Below are positions 18,318 to 28,309 of a DNA stretch of 64,000 bases, piece after piece. Positions within the stretch are counted from its first letter, which is position 1. Each line of letters begins with the position of its first letter. The DNA lies in the NCBI GenBank assembly GCA_017857815.1, contig JAFMCL010000006.1, positions 31,736-95,735 on the forward strand, in the 5' to 3' direction. The translations under genes were made by a program, and so were the position numbers. Origin of the DNA: Flavobacteriaceae bacterium (GTDB lineage Bacteria; Bacteroidota; Bacteroidia; Flavobacteriales; Flavobacteriaceae). The notes under the pieces are model-generated. The model made no database searches. It had not been told where the DNA came from and saw nothing but the letters and a program-made list of their open reading frames with translations.

Positions 18318-18754
18318 GAGTTTAGCGTAAACGCTTTATTTTCGTAAAACTGATTGTTTTGAACAATTATGTCTTCAATTTTAAATTTATGAGTTTTGAC
18401 AATCTCAAAAGAATCGTCTAAGTCCAAAGCTTTTTCATACAATTCGAGTAGCTTTTTGTCCAATTTAAAACAATTTTCAAAAACATTCAACTTTGGTTTC
18501 CCCAGCGAGGAGGCCAACCTTTGTTCAAAGTTCAATCGATTGATCACTAGGTCATCAATTTCCACTTTTTTTGATCTTAAGACTACAATAATATCCTGAA
18601 AATAACGGTTTCTAAGTGTAGATTGAAGATTGAAAAATCGCTTGTGATTTAAATCATTGTGGCGGTCAGAAGCCTTTAAATACTCTAACTTAGAATTCTT
18701 AAGATAGGTAAGAATCTGTTCAAGTGTTGCAATAAAAAGTGTATTACTGGACAT
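18314..18754 (-). CDS. predicted helical-bundle protein
   Basis: 146 aa, soluble, no signal peptide, nearly all helix. The pattern of long amphipathic helices (EQILTYLKNSKLEYLKASDRH, then repeated charged-hydrophobic blocks) resembles the DUF2383/ferritin-like four-helix bundle family, often stress-related, but I see no metal-binding Glu/His set and give this only as a possibility. It converges with the lipoprotein gene, overlapping by 4 bp. Confidence 0.6.
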   Translation of the reverse strand: MSSNTLFIATLEQILTYLKNSKLEYLKASDRHNDLNHKRFFNLQSTLRNRYFQDIIVVLRSKKVEIDDLVINRLNFEQRLASSLGKPKLNVFENCFKLDKKLLELYEKALDLDDSFEIVKTHKFKIEDIIVQNNQFYENKAFTLNS

Positions 18755-18808
18755 TGATTTATCTTTACCCTAAAATAGAGATTAAGGCTCTTTAGAATCA
18801 ATCAGTGG

Positions 18809-19618
18809 TCAATTTAATATTAACAAGTTATCCACTAAAAAAGTAAAATCAATTTTATCCAATACTTTTTGGGAACTGATCTTGCCTCTGACAGTACCCT
18901 CTGGTTGGAAATCAGGTGGGCTTATGTTTGCAATACTCGCCATTTCAGTATAATAATTTTTTCTAGAAGGGTGGAAAGGCGTTACTGCATTATAAATCTC
19001 GTTGGGTTGCCAAGTTTCTATTAATTTAAGTATAATTTTGACTGCATCCCTTTGGTGAATGAAATTGATAGGGGAATCTGGATTAGGGATGTTCTTTTTA
19101 AGGCTTAAAGAGTAAACGGGATGTCTTTCAGGCCCCATGAGCCCTCCCAACCTGATCACACAAGTTTCAAATTCTTCTGATTCTAGCAGCATTTTCTCGC
19201 TAATCAATAGTTGAATTGCTGAGCTTGTCGCTCCTAATGTTGGACTTTCCTCGGTAATTTCCTCTTCCTGAAAACCATAAACAGAAGTGCTGCTTAAAAA
19301 GACAACTTTTTTGATTTTAAAACCTTTGATTTTGACAATAACTTGACCAATGATCTTATCAAAATTCCGATAGGGGTTCTTCCTCAAACCTGGCGGAATT
19401 GCAATGATAAGCGTTGAAACATCTTTAAAAAAATGGTCTTCCCCATTTATTTCATTTTCGTTAACCTCAAGCAAGAAAGGAGTTATTTGAGTCAGTTGTA
19501 ATTTGTGTTTCTTCGATGGGGTTGTTGTAGTGGCGTTGACCCGAAATCCTTTTTCAATTGCTTTTTTGGCGAAGGCCAGACCTAACCAACCACATCCCAA
19601 AACTCCTATTTTTTCCAT
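18809..19618 (-). CDS. NAD(P)-dependent epimerase/dehydrogenase-like protein
   Basis: Rossmann-fold SDR-type protein, 269 aa. The dinucleotide motif is at the N-terminus (LGCGWLG, residues 7-13), followed by a TTTT phosphate-binding segment that may favour NADP. The SSTSVYG motif supplies the extended-SDR Ser/Tyr. The length and motif set resemble YeeZ-type proteins, whose substrate is not firmly known. It stands alone; both neighbours are unrelated. Confidence 0.8.
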   Translation of the reverse strand: MEKIGVLGCGWLGLAFAKKAIEKGFRVNATTTTPSKKHKLQLTQITPFLLEVNENEINGEDHFFKDVSTLIIAIPPGLRKNPYRNFDKIIGQVIVKIKGFKIKKVVFLSSTSVYGFQEEEITEESPTLGATSSAIQLLISEKMLLESEEFETCVIRLGGLMGPERHPVYSLSLKKNIPNPDSPINFIHQRDAVKIILKLIETWQPNEIYNAVTPFHPSRKNYYTEMASIANISPPDFQPEGTVRGKISSQKVLDKIDFTFLVDNLLILN

Positions 19619-19722
19619 TGAGCTTAATTCCTAATTATTTGGTAACATTATCGAATATTTATCACAAAATCAAATAGAAATATAAAAATCATTATATTTA
19701 GGAAACACAAAAACCAAAAGGT

Positions 19723-20187
19723 ATGCCAGTCAAGAGTTTTCAAGGGGAGCGTGCTAAAACCCCAAAAGTCCAAAATAAAAACATTTTAGTCTCCGATATC
19801 ATGTGTCGAAACTTGATTTTGTTTAGCCCAGATCAAAGTATTCATGATGTGATGGAATTGTTTATTAAACATCGAATATCTGGAGGCCCTGTAGTGGACA
19901 CTGCGGGAAATCTTATTGGGGTTATTTCAGAAGCGGATTGTATGAAAGAGATTTCAGAAAGCCGTTATTTTAATATGCCCATTTTAGATAAAACAGTGAA
20001 TCATTTTATGACGTCACCGGTGGACACCATCGACGCTTCTTTGAGCATTTTTGAAGCAGCATCAATGTTTTCTAAATCCAGTAGAAGGCGTTATCCTGTA
20101 TTAGACAAAAACAGATTGGTGGGACAACTCAGTAGGAAAGACATCGTGATTGCTGTAATTAACATGAAAAGCCAGACTTGGCATTAG
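19723..20187 (+). CDS. CBS-domain pair protein
   Basis: 154 aa with two tandem CBS domains (about 25-80 and 90-150), the module that binds adenosine nucleotides and often regulates other proteins. Markers are GGPVVDTAGNLIGVISEADC in the first and RYPVLDKNRLVGQLSRKDI in the second. A basic 20-residue leader precedes them. No partner domain or gene gives a hint of what it regulates. It converges with the deacetylase gene, overlapping by 4 bp. Confidence 0.9.
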   Translation: MPVKSFQGERAKTPKVQNKNILVSDIMCRNLILFSPDQSIHDVMELFIKHRISGGPVVDTAGNLIGVISEADCMKEISESRYFNMPILDKTVNHFMTSPVDTIDASLSIFEAASMFSKSSRRRYPVLDKNRLVGQLSRKDIVIAVINMKSQTWH

Positions 20188-21086
20188 CCAAAAACACTTT
20201 GTGCAACCCGATAAGTATTGGCATGGGCTTCAATGATAAGTTTTATCTCTTTTGAATAGCCGCCACCCATACTACACTGCACAGGAATTTCATTTTCTTT
20301 ACAAAATGTTAAAACAATTTGATCTCTTTTTTTACAACCCTCGAGCGTCATGCCTAACCTTCCTAGTCGATCGGTGGCCAAGACATCTACACCTGAGAGG
20401 TAAAAGATAAAATCAGGCTTTGTCTTTAGAATAAGATCAGGCAATGTTTTTTCTAATATATTCAGAAAAGTATCATCTGTTGTTTGGTCCTCAAGTGCAA
20501 TGTCCAAATCACTTTTTTCTTTTTTAAAAGGGTAGTTTTTCTGACCATGCATTGAGAAAGTAAAAACGCGATCCTCTACTTCAAAGATTTTGGCGGTTCC
20601 ATTCCCTTGATGAACATCAAGATCTATGATGAGTATTTTATTGGCTAATTTTTGATCCAATAGAAATTGGGCTGCAATCGCTTGATCATTGAGCAGGCAA
20701 AAGGCTTCGCCATGATCGCGATAAGCGTGATGGGTACCCCCCGCAATGTTAAACGCAATCCCAGTGTTATAGGATTTTAAACAACCCTCAATGGTGCCCC
20801 CGGCAATTATGAATTCTCTATCTACGAGTTGATTTGAAATTGGAAACCCGTTTTTTCTTATTTCCGAAGCGCTTAAATCCATGGCTTTGAGTCGATCTAC
20901 ATATTTTGGCTCATGAATTGCTTTGACAACAAGATCAGTTGCAGGTGATGGTGAGAAGAAATCAGTCGCATCGCAGGTTCCTTCATGTATTAATTGTTTT
21001 GGTAAAAGGTCATACTTTTCCATTGGAAACCGATGCCGCTCGGGCAATGGCAAAACATAGATGGGATCGAATGCAATGGGAATCAA
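20184..21086 (-). CDS. histone deacetylase-like amidohydrolase
   Basis: Zinc-dependent amidohydrolase of the HDAC/AcuC/AphA family, 300 aa. Catalytic and metal motifs are visible: GGTHHAYRDHGEAFCLLND and DLDVHQGNGTA (Zn-binding Asp and His). Bacterial members deacetylate small molecules such as polyamines or proteins such as acetyl-CoA synthetase; the substrate here is unknown. The start codon is TTG at 21086. The next Met is 22 residues in and would delete the conserved N-terminal strand, so I favour the TTG. It lies 9 bp downstream of metG on the same strand. Confidence 0.86.
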   Translation of the reverse strand: MIPIAFDPIYVLPLPERHRFPMEKYDLLPKQLIHEGTCDATDFFSPSPATDLVVKAIHEPKYVDRLKAMDLSASEIRKNGFPISNQLVDREFIIAGGTIEGCLKSYNTGIAFNIAGGTHHAYRDHGEAFCLLNDQAIAAQFLLDQKLANKILIIDLDVHQGNGTAKIFEVEDRVFTFSMHGQKNYPFKKEKSDLDIALEDQTTDDTFLNILEKTLPDLILKTKPDFIFYLSGVDVLATDRLGRLGMTLEGCKKRDQIVLTFCKENEIPVQCSMGGGYSKEIKLIIEAHANTYRVAQSVFG

Positions 21087-21095
21087 AGGGAAGTC

Positions 21096-23135
21096 TTAGC
21101 TAATTGGTAATCCGTTTGCTGCATCTGGATCTTCAGGTGAGACAAACATCAAACGACCGTCCTTATCCTCTCCCATGAGTAACATTCCTTGGCTTTCAAC
21201 ACCTCTGATTTCTCTTGGTTCAAGATTGGTTAAGACTGTGACTTTTTTACCGATTATATCCTCGGCGTTGTAGCTTTCAGCAATTCCTGAAACAATGGTT
21301 CTTTCTTCATTTTCTAGGGCAACTTTAATGACCAAGAGTTTTTTTGTCTTAGCCATTTTCTCTGCAGTGATAATGGTTCCTGTTCTTAAGTCTAATTTAG
21401 AAAAATCATCAAAACTAATATTTTCTTTTGCTTTAACATTCTTACTTGACTCTTCCATTTTATTTGCATTTAACTTTTCCGATTGTTTTTCAATTTCAGC
21501 ATCCTCAATTTTATCGAATAGGAGTTCAGCACTATTGAGTTGGTGGCTTTCTTCAAGGACATTACGGCTGACTTCATTCCAAGAGTCACTAAAATTAAAC
21601 ATTTTTTTCATTTTACCTGAAGTAAACGGAAGTAATGGCTCAGATAATATTGCCAAACTTGCTGCAATTTGTAATGCAGTATTCATAATGGTTTTTACTC
21701 TTTCTGGATCTTCTTTTATTAGTTTCCAAGGTTCTTGCTCCGCCAAATATTTATTTCCCAGACGGGCAAGATTCATTAACTGTTGGCTGTACTCTCTAAA
21801 ATGATATTTTTCAATGGCGTTCTCCAACTTTTTTGGAAAAGCAATCATTGTATTTAAGGTATCCTGATCCATTTCATTCAGAATTCCAGCAGCAGGAACT
21901 TTCCCTTCATAATACTTGTGAGTCAAGACCATAACGCGATTGATGAAGTTCCCGAAAATAGCAACCAATTCGCTGTTATTTCTTATTTGAAACTCCTTCC
22001 AAGTAAAATCGTTGTCTTTTGTTTCAGGAGCATTCGCAGTAAGTACATACCGCAATACATCTTGTTTGTTTGGAAAATCTTGAAGGTATTCGTGTAACCA
22101 GACTGCCCAGTTTTTTGAAGTTGAGATTTTATTCCCTTCTAAATTTAAAAACTCATTGGCAGGAACATTTTCGGGTAAGATAAATCCCCCAAGGGTTTTC
22201 AATATTATTGGGAAAATAATACAATGAAAAACAATATTGTCTTTACCTATGAAATGAACCAATTGGGTGTCTTCAGATTTCCAATAAGGCTCCCAGTCAA
22301 TGTTTTTACCTTTTGCCCATTCTTTGGTTGAAGAGACATAACCAATGGGGGCATCAAACCAGACATAAAGGACTTTTCCTGCTGCGTCTGTATCAGGAAC
22401 AGGAATCCCCCAGTCCAAGTCACGCGTTACTGCTCTGGGCTGAAGGCCATTGTCAATCCACGACTTTACTTGACCATAAACATTGGGTTTCCAATCTGAT
22501 TTGTGACCTTTAAGAATCCATTGTTTTATAAAATCTTCATGTTTGTCTAGGGGTAAAAACCAGTGTTTTGTTTTCTTAAATTCAGGAACACTTCCGGATA
22601 ATGTTGATTTGGGATTGATTAAATCAGTAGCGTTTAAAGAACTTCCACACGACTCACATTGATCTCCATAAGCCTCTGTATTTTGGCAGACAGGACAAGT
22701 TCCAGTCACAAAACGATCTGCAAGAAATTGCTTGGCTTCTGGGTCAAAAAGCTGTTTTGTCTCTTGAACTATAAACTCGTTTTTGTCGTTAAGATTTTTA
22801 AAAAATTCAGCTGCAGTTTCGTGGTGAATAGCCCTTGAAGTTCTAGAATAATTATCAAAAGTTATTCCAAACTCATCAAACGCTTCTCGTATAACTTTGT
22901 CATATTTATCAATTATCTCTTGAGGTGTTTTACCTTCCTTCTTTGCTTTTATTGAAATTGCGACTCCATGCTCGTCACTCCCACAAATAAAAGCCACGTC
23001 TCTCCCTTTGAGTCTCAGATAACGGGCATAAATATCTGCAGGCACATAAACTCCCGCAAGGTGACCAATGTGAACCGGGCCATTGGTATAAGGCAACGCT
23101 GCAGTTATCGTATATCTTTTAGGTACTAGTGACAT
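21096..23135 (-). CDS. metG: methionyl-tRNA synthetase with tRNA-binding domain
   Basis: Charges tRNA-Met; class I synthetase, 679 aa from the ATG at 23135 (MSLVPKRYT). A TTG 15 bp upstream would add five residues; I prefer the ATG. The HIGH motif is HIGHL, and the KMSKS-like motif reads KISTSKNW. A zinc knuckle with two CxxC pairs (CPVC and CESC) lies between. The C-terminal ~100 residues are an EMAP-II/Trbp111-like tRNA-binding domain ([27 protein letters not shown]), which some MetG enzymes use for dimerisation and tRNA capture. The gene diverges from yraN. Confidence 0.97.
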   Translation of the reverse strand: MSLVPKRYTITAALPYTNGPVHIGHLAGVYVPADIYARYLRLKGRDVAFICGSDEHGVAISIKAKKEGKTPQEIIDKYDKVIREAFDEFGITFDNYSRTSRAIHHETAAEFFKNLNDKNEFIVQETKQLFDPEAKQFLADRFVTGTCPVCQNTEAYGDQCESCGSSLNATDLINPKSTLSGSVPEFKKTKHWFLPLDKHEDFIKQWILKGHKSDWKPNVYGQVKSWIDNGLQPRAVTRDLDWGIPVPDTDAAGKVLYVWFDAPIGYVSSTKEWAKGKNIDWEPYWKSEDTQLVHFIGKDNIVFHCIIFPIILKTLGGFILPENVPANEFLNLEGNKISTSKNWAVWLHEYLQDFPNKQDVLRYVLTANAPETKDNDFTWKEFQIRNNSELVAIFGNFINRVMVLTHKYYEGKVPAAGILNEMDQDTLNTMIAFPKKLENAIEKYHFREYSQQLMNLARLGNKYLAEQEPWKLIKEDPERVKTIMNTALQIAASLAILSEPLLPFTSGKMKKMFNFSDSWNEVSRNVLEESHQLNSAELLFDKIEDAEIEKQSEKLNANKMEESSKNVKAKENISFDDFSKLDLRTGTIITAEKMAKTKKLLVIKVALENEERTIVSGIAESYNAEDIIGKKVTVLTNLEPREIRGVESQGMLLMGEDKDGRLMFVSPEDPDAANGLPIS

Positions 23136-23211
23136 GCTGTTTTTTTGCAAAAATAATGATTTTATTGCCCTAAAGAGAATTTAATTTTATCTTAAGGCAA
23201 ATACTTGTCCC

Positions 23212-23574
23212 ATGAGTAAATCTTACGATTTCGGAATAGAATCCGAAAACCGCGCCGTTAAATATCTTGTGAAAAGTGGATATAAAATCCTAGCAAGGAA
23301 CTATCGCTATTTGAAAGCAGAGATCGATATCATTGCTTTAAAAAAAAATATTCTTGTAGTAGTGGAGGTAAAGGCTAGATCAGCCAGCATTTTTGGAAAT
23401 CCAGAAGATGCTGTTTCTTCAAAAAAAATCAAACTCCTAGTTTTGGCTGCGGATCATTTTATTCAAACCAGAGAACTTAATTATGATGTCAGGTTTGATG
23501 TGATCACTTATGTCGTAGAAAAACAACAGTGGACTCAAAATCACATTGAAAATGCATTCTATTCTTTCGAATGA
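23212..23574 (+). CDS. yraN: YraN/UPF0102 nuclease-fold protein
   Basis: 120 aa, the small UPF0102 family with a PD-(D/E)XK-like nuclease fold; the role is not firmly established (linked to DNA handling in some bacteria). The core is visible: AEIDIIAL and VVVEVKAR with E52 and K54. It is of normal length and soluble, and diverges from metG. Confidence 0.9.
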   Translation: MSKSYDFGIESENRAVKYLVKSGYKILARNYRYLKAEIDIIALKKNILVVVEVKARSASIFGNPEDAVSSKKIKLLVLAADHFIQTRELNYDVRFDVITYVVEKQQWTQNHIENAFYSFE

Positions 23575-23644
23575 AATGTTGTGAATTAAACAATTTGTTT
23601 TATTTTATTAATTTTGTATTCTAATAACAATACATTTTATCACT

Positions 23645-24304
23645 TTGAAAACAATTGCTTCTCAAGTTTCGGAATACGTTAAGACAAAACCCTATCTGTC
23701 CTCAGCACTCTCTCAGGGTATTATTAACCTGACTTCTTTGGCCAGACAAATCCAGCCAGACATCGAGAAATCTCTTAAGAAACCTGCCAGAAGTGGCGCA
23801 ATAGTGATGGCTTTAAAAAGAATTTCTGACAATGAAGAGTTTCTTTCAACGCATCGAATTGTTAGTGTTTTAAAAAACCTGGGAGACATCACTGTTCGCT
23901 CAGCATTGACAGATTATTGTTTTAAGTTAACCGATACCTTGCTGCTTGCTCAAGCCAAATTTCTTACAGAGATTAAGGACAGAAACGATGTTTTTTATAC
24001 TTCCTCAAGAGGAGTTGGTGAATCCAATATTGTGGTTAGTAGTAATATTTCTTATTTGGTGGAAGAGATTTTTAAGGACGAGATCTGTATTGACAAACTT
24101 AAAAACCTATCTGCAATCACAGTAAAGCTTCCGACGGAAAACGTCAAAATTCCAGGAATATATTATTTTATATTTCAGCGCTTGTCTTGGGAGGGTGTAA
24201 ACATAAGTGAAGTTATTTCTACCTCGAATGAGTTTACGATCTTGATGGATGAAGAATCGGTCAATGTTGCTTTTGAGGTAATTAAAAATTTAAAATCACT
24301 TTAG
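23645..24304 (+). CDS. ACT-domain protein of unknown function
   Basis: 219 aa. The N-terminal half (about 1-80) is helical and HTH-like in feel; the C-terminal half (about 155-219) reads as an ACT-type ligand-binding fold (ITVKLPTENVKIPGIYYF, then TILMDEESVNVAFEVI), related to the ACT repeats of aspartate kinases. No kinase domain is present, so it is not an amino-acid biosynthetic enzyme by itself. The start codon is TTG at 23645, as the first in-frame ATG is internal. It converges with mfd, overlapping by 9 bp. Confidence 0.72.
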   Translation: MKTIASQVSEYVKTKPYLSSALSQGIINLTSLARQIQPDIEKSLKKPARSGAIVMALKRISDNEEFLSTHRIVSVLKNLGDITVRSALTDYCFKLTDTLLLAQAKFLTEIKDRNDVFYTSSRGVGESNIVVSSNISYLVEEIFKDEICIDKLKNLSAITVKLPTENVKIPGIYYFIFQRLSWEGVNISEVISTSNEFTILMDEESVNVAFEVIKNLKSL

Positions 24305-27300
24305 GGGTGTAAGAATAGCCTCTAGTTTTTGATGTAGTTTTTCTATAGAATAAACGTTTTCTAAAACAAACAATAACCTCAATCCGTTTCGAGTCTGTTT
24401 TTCCTTAATGCTCATCGATTGAGAATCAGATTGAACAGCATTTAAAATAAGACCAAACACAGGGGTTTGGAAAAAATCACTTTGTTGATCAGATATAAAA
24501 TATCCAATGCATTTGTTTTGTTTAATAATTAAACGTTCCAAACCGAATTTAGAGGCCAACCATTTCAATCTTAATGTATTTAATAATTCAATCCCTTGTG
24601 GTGGAATTTCGCCAAAACGATCTTCCAAATTTTTCTCAAATTCTTTAAGTTTTTCCTCTTCTTTAATCTTACTAAGTTCGTTGTAGAGCATTAGCCTTTC
24701 GCTAACAATATTGATGTATTCATCGGGAAATAAAATCTCAATATCCGTATCGATTTGAACTTCTCTTACGTAGGTTTTTTCTTTGCCCTCTCCATCTGCT
24801 GGAAACAGGTCTTTAAATTCATTTTCCTTGAGTTCGTCAATGGCTTCTTCAAGTATTTTTTGATAAGTATCAAAGCCAATTTCATTAATAAAACCACTCT
24901 GTTCCCCCCCTAGGATATCTCCCGCTCCTCTTATTTCAAGGTCCTTCATCGCGATTTGAATTCCAGAACCTAATTCAGAAAACTGTTCAATTGCTTTCAT
25001 TCTTTTTTGGGCATCTGTTGCCATTGCACTGAGCGGAGGGGTGATAAAATAACAGAAGGCTTTTTTATTACTTCTCCCAACTCTCCCACGCATTTGGTGC
25101 AGGTCACTCAACCCAAAACTTTGAGCATTATTGATGAATATTGTGTTGGCGTTAGGAACATCTAATCCATTTTCGATGATGGTCGTTGCAATTAATATGT
25201 CATATTTTCCCTCCATGAAACCCACCAAGGTTTTTTCTAATTTATTTCCGTCCATCTGCCCATGACCCACTGCAATTCTTGCATCGGGAATCAATCTCTG
25301 AACTAATCCCGCCACTTCCAGAATGTTTTCTACTCGGTTGTGAATGAAGAACACCTGTCCACCTCTTTGCATTTCGTAGATGACACCATCTCTTATCAAG
25401 GTCTCACTGAATCTAACAATCTCACTTTGAATGGGGTAGCGGTTGGGTGGAGGCGTATTGATGACGGAGAGGTCTCTGGCCGCCATCAAACTAAATTGAA
25501 GCGTCCGCGGAATAGGGGTCGCCGTTAGGGTCAAGACATCAACATTTGTTTTTATGTCTCTTAGTTTTTCTTTAACAGCGACACCAAATTTTTGTTCTTC
25601 ATCCACTATCAAAAGTCCTAAGTCTTTAAATTTAACGGATTTATTGACCAACTGATGGGTCCCAATAATAATATCAATTTTACCTTCCTCCAGCTCACCG
25701 AGAATTCTTTTTCGATCCTTAGCCGAACGGAATCGATTGATGTAATCAACTTTAACAGGGAACTCTTTTAGACGCTTTGAAAAAGTATTAAAATGTTGAA
25801 AGGCGAGTATTGTTGTCGGAACCAAAACGGCCACTTGCTTGCTGTCATCTGCTGCTTTAAATGCTGCCCGAATGGCAACTTCAGTTTTTCCAAATCCCAC
25901 ATCACCGCAGATCAGTCGGTCCATGGGTCGTTCACTTTCCATGTCGCTTTTCACATCTGCCGTTGATTTGCTTTGGTCGGGAGTGTCTTCAAACAGAAAT
26001 GAAGCTTCCAGCTCTAGCTGTAGATAACTGTCTGGAGGATAGGAGTGCCCTATCTTTTTTCGACGTTTTGCATAGAGTTGAATTAAATTGAAAGCAATTT
26101 CCTTAACCTTACTTTTTGTTTTTTGCTTCAGGACTTTCCAAGCTTTCGAACCGAGTTTAAAGAGTTTGGGGGCATGTCCATCTTTACCATTAAACTTTGC
26201 GATTTTGTGCAAAGAATGAATACTCAAATACAGAATATCTCCTTCACCATAGATCAACTTAATGGCCTCCTGCTGAACTCCCTCAACATCAATTTTTTTA
26301 AGCCCTCCAAATTTTCCAATACCATGATCGATATGAGTCACAAAGTCTCCAACATTAAGATGAGTAAGCTCTTTAAGTGTTAAAGTTTCTTTTTTAGCAG
26401 CAGCTGATTTAAGGTTGTATTTGTGGTACCGCTCAAAAATTTGATGGTCCGTAAAACAGGCCAACTTAGCGTCTGAGTCCTGAAAACCAATATAAAGCGG
26501 ACAAACTTCGGTTTTGTAATGCACCGTAATTTGCATCTCCTGAAAGATGTCGTTCAAGCGCTTGCGTTGCGCCTCACTGGTGCAAAAAATCCAATTTGAA
26601 TAGCCTTGCTCATGATTTTCATTTAAAATTTCAATCAAACGGTCAAACTGTTTGTTGATTGAAGGTTGAGGGCTTTGTTTGATTAATAAAGTACGGTTGG
26701 GTTTTAAATATTCTGAATTATTGAGAATAATGATTCCCCTGTTTTTAAGCAATTCTGACAATGCAGCCCTTGGGGTAAATAAGATTTCAGGTGGGAATTG
26801 AACTTCCGATTCAACTTTTTCAAATTCTTTTATGGATTTTTTAAACAATGAATCCATGCGATCCAAACATAGATCCATCTGATCAATAATCAATGAACTC
26901 TGCTTTGGCAAGGATTCAATTAAGTTTTTTCTTTTTTCAGTAAAGGAAATTAGAGAAGTATTCGGCAATAAATCTAATTTATCAAGAATCCCAATGGAGA
27001 GCTGTGTGTTGACATCAAAACTTCTCAAACTTTCTACCTTGTCCCCGAAAAACTCAATTCGATAGGGGTGTTGGTGAGAAAAAGAAAAAACATCAATAAT
27101 CCCTCCTCTAACTGAAAATTCCCCAGGTTGGGTAACGAAGTTGACCCGATCAAAACCATATTCAAACAAGGTTTCGTTGATAAAATCCAAATTTAAAAGA
27201 TCGCCCATATTCACTCGAAGGGTTTTCTTTTTTAAGGTTTGTTGAGAAATTACTTTTTCAAAAATCGCATCAGGATAACTAATAATGAGTTGCGGTTTTT

Positions 27301-27553
27301 TTGAGTCACTAATTTTTTTTAAAACTTCCGAACGCAACAGAACATTTGCATTATCCGTGGCCTCTGGATTATAAGCTTGACGATAACTGGCAGGAAAATA
27401 AAGCACTTCCGTAAGCTTCAAGAGCCCTTCCATATCGTTTAAGTAATAGGCCGCTTGTTCAGAATTCTCAAGAATTAATAGAGTGGTTTTTTTTAACTTT
27501 TTAAAAGCAGTCGCCAGACGAAAACTCAATCCTGATCCAACCAAACCTTTCAC
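24296..27553 (-). CDS. mfd: transcription-repair coupling factor
   Basis: Mfd removes RNA polymerase stalled at DNA lesions and recruits UvrA. Domains in order: UvrB-like N-terminus; RNA-polymerase-interacting CarD-like domain (NVGDFVTHIDHGIGKF); helicase with Walker A GDVGFGKTE, motif DEEQKFG and motif VI QMRGRVGRSN; TRCF C-terminal domain. The coordinates use the GTG at 27553 (1085 aa), but the frame stays open 32 codons further upstream to a TGA at 27650-27652, and those codons (...EQLFGVLSKSK...) look like the missing Mfd N-terminus. The true start is thus uncertain: the extension has only a CTG at 27626-27628 and no ATG, GTG or TTG. Confidence 0.93.
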   Translation of the reverse strand: MKGLVGSGLSFRLATAFKKLKKTTLLILENSEQAAYYLNDMEGLLKLTEVLYFPASYRQAYNPEATDNANVLLRSEVLKKISDSKKPQLIISYPDAIFEKVISQQTLKKKTLRVNMGDLLNLDFINETLFEYGFDRVNFVTQPGEFSVRGGIIDVFSFSHQHPYRIEFFGDKVESLRSFDVNTQLSIGILDKLDLLPNTSLISFTEKRKNLIESLPKQSSLIIDQMDLCLDRMDSLFKKSIKEFEKVESEVQFPPEILFTPRAALSELLKNRGIIILNNSEYLKPNRTLLIKQSPQPSINKQFDRLIEILNENHEQGYSNWIFCTSEAQRKRLNDIFQEMQITVHYKTEVCPLYIGFQDSDAKLACFTDHQIFERYHKYNLKSAAAKKETLTLKELTHLNVGDFVTHIDHGIGKFGGLKKIDVEGVQQEAIKLIYGEGDILYLSIHSLHKIAKFNGKDGHAPKLFKLGSKAWKVLKQKTKSKVKEIAFNLIQLYAKRRKKIGHSYPPDSYLQLELEASFLFEDTPDQSKSTADVKSDMESERPMDRLICGDVGFGKTEVAIRAAFKAADDSKQVAVLVPTTILAFQHFNTFSKRLKEFPVKVDYINRFRSAKDRKRILGELEEGKIDIIIGTHQLVNKSVKFKDLGLLIVDEEQKFGVAVKEKLRDIKTNVDVLTLTATPIPRTLQFSLMAARDLSVINTPPPNRYPIQSEIVRFSETLIRDGVIYEMQRGGQVFFIHNRVENILEVAGLVQRLIPDARIAVGHGQMDGNKLEKTLVGFMEGKYDILIATTIIENGLDVPNANTIFINNAQSFGLSDLHQMRGRVGRSNKKAFCYFITPPLSAMATDAQKRMKAIEQFSELGSGIQIAMKDLEIRGAGDILGGEQSGFINEIGFDTYQKILEEAIDELKENEFKDLFPADGEGKEKTYVREVQIDTDIEILFPDEYINIVSERLMLYNELSKIKEEEKLKEFEKNLEDRFGEIPPQGIELLNTLRLKWLASKFGLERLIIKQNKCIGYFISDQQSDFFQTPVFGLILNAVQSDSQSMSIKEKQTRNGLRLLFVLENVYSIEKLHQKLEAILTPLK

Positions 27554-27641
27554 ATAAGTACATGTTTCACCATGAAGCGCCTCTTCAAACGCTTCTTGAT
27601 TTTTACTTTTACTTAAAACACCAAACAGTTGTTCGATTGTA

Positions 27642-27658
27642 TTTTTTTTTCAAAGATA
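27642..27658 (-). promoter_or_regulatory. -7 box and A9 tract at the mfd 5' end
   Basis: On the minus strand TATCTTTG (27658-27651) matches TAnnTTTG exactly and runs into nine consecutive A's (27650-27642). The TTG in this box is one base out of frame with mfd. No TTG lies 19 bp upstream, so the promoter call is partial. Confidence 0.4.
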
Positions 27659-27780
27659 AGTGCTTCTTTAACGATAAGGAAACCCAAAATGATTTCTTTG
27701 TTCAAGGAGATTTATTTTTTTATTAATTTAGTACAACCTTTAATCTCAACTCAGTGAAATCTCCTCAACCTACGATTCAA

Positions 27781-28206
27781 ATGAACCTCGTTGTTTCTCA
27801 TAGCGTCACAGTAGATGCGAGTCCCGAAAGCTTGTGGGAAGTGCTGACCGACCCCGAGAAAATAAAAATATATCTTTTTGGTACAGAGACAATTACCGAT
27901 TGGAATGTGGGAAGTCCCATTTCGTTTCAGGGGAATTATGAGGGACAGAACTATCATGACAAAGGAAACGTTTTGGAGGTTGAAAAATACAAAACCCTTA
28001 AGTATAATTATTGGAGTAGTTTTTCTGGATTAAAAGATAAACTAGAAAATTATGCTGTAGTTACGTATAAACTAGAGCAGAAGAACAATGGTCAGACGGT
28101 CTTTACATGGCAGCAAGAAGGGTTTGCTAATGAAGCTGGAAAGTGTCATTCGGAAAATGGTTTAAAAACCATGCTTGATCAAATCAAAAAGATAGCAGAG
28201 GTTTAG
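27781..28206 (+). CDS. SRPBCC (AHSA1-type) ligand-binding protein
   Basis: START/Bet-v1-like fold, 141 aa from the ATG at 27781. Family pattern: VSHSVTVDASPESLWEVLTD at the start, DWNVGSPISFQG and the C-terminal helix around GLKTMLDQIKKIAEV. A GTG at 27754 in the same frame would add nine residues, but the ATG lies directly before the conserved first strand, so I prefer it. These proteins bind hydrophobic ligands or act as cochaperones; no specific role is visible. It diverges from mfd. Confidence 0.82.
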   Translation: MNLVVSHSVTVDASPESLWEVLTDPEKIKIYLFGTETITDWNVGSPISFQGNYEGQNYHDKGNVLEVEKYKTLKYNYWSSFSGLKDKLENYAVVTYKLEQKNNGQTVFTWQQEGFANEAGKCHSENGLKTMLDQIKKIAEV

Positions 28207-28309
28207 TTTTTTTAAGATGTTTTAAAAAAAGACATCCGTTGATAACTCCTAGAAAAATCTTTCGAAGAAGCCTGTTTTAAAAACTATATTAGTATCTCTA
28301 AAATACGTT

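Noticed and set aside
25340..26383. Several open frames on the plus strand, 60-90 codons
   Set aside because: They are antisense shadows of mfd, which has continuous conserved motifs on the other strand.
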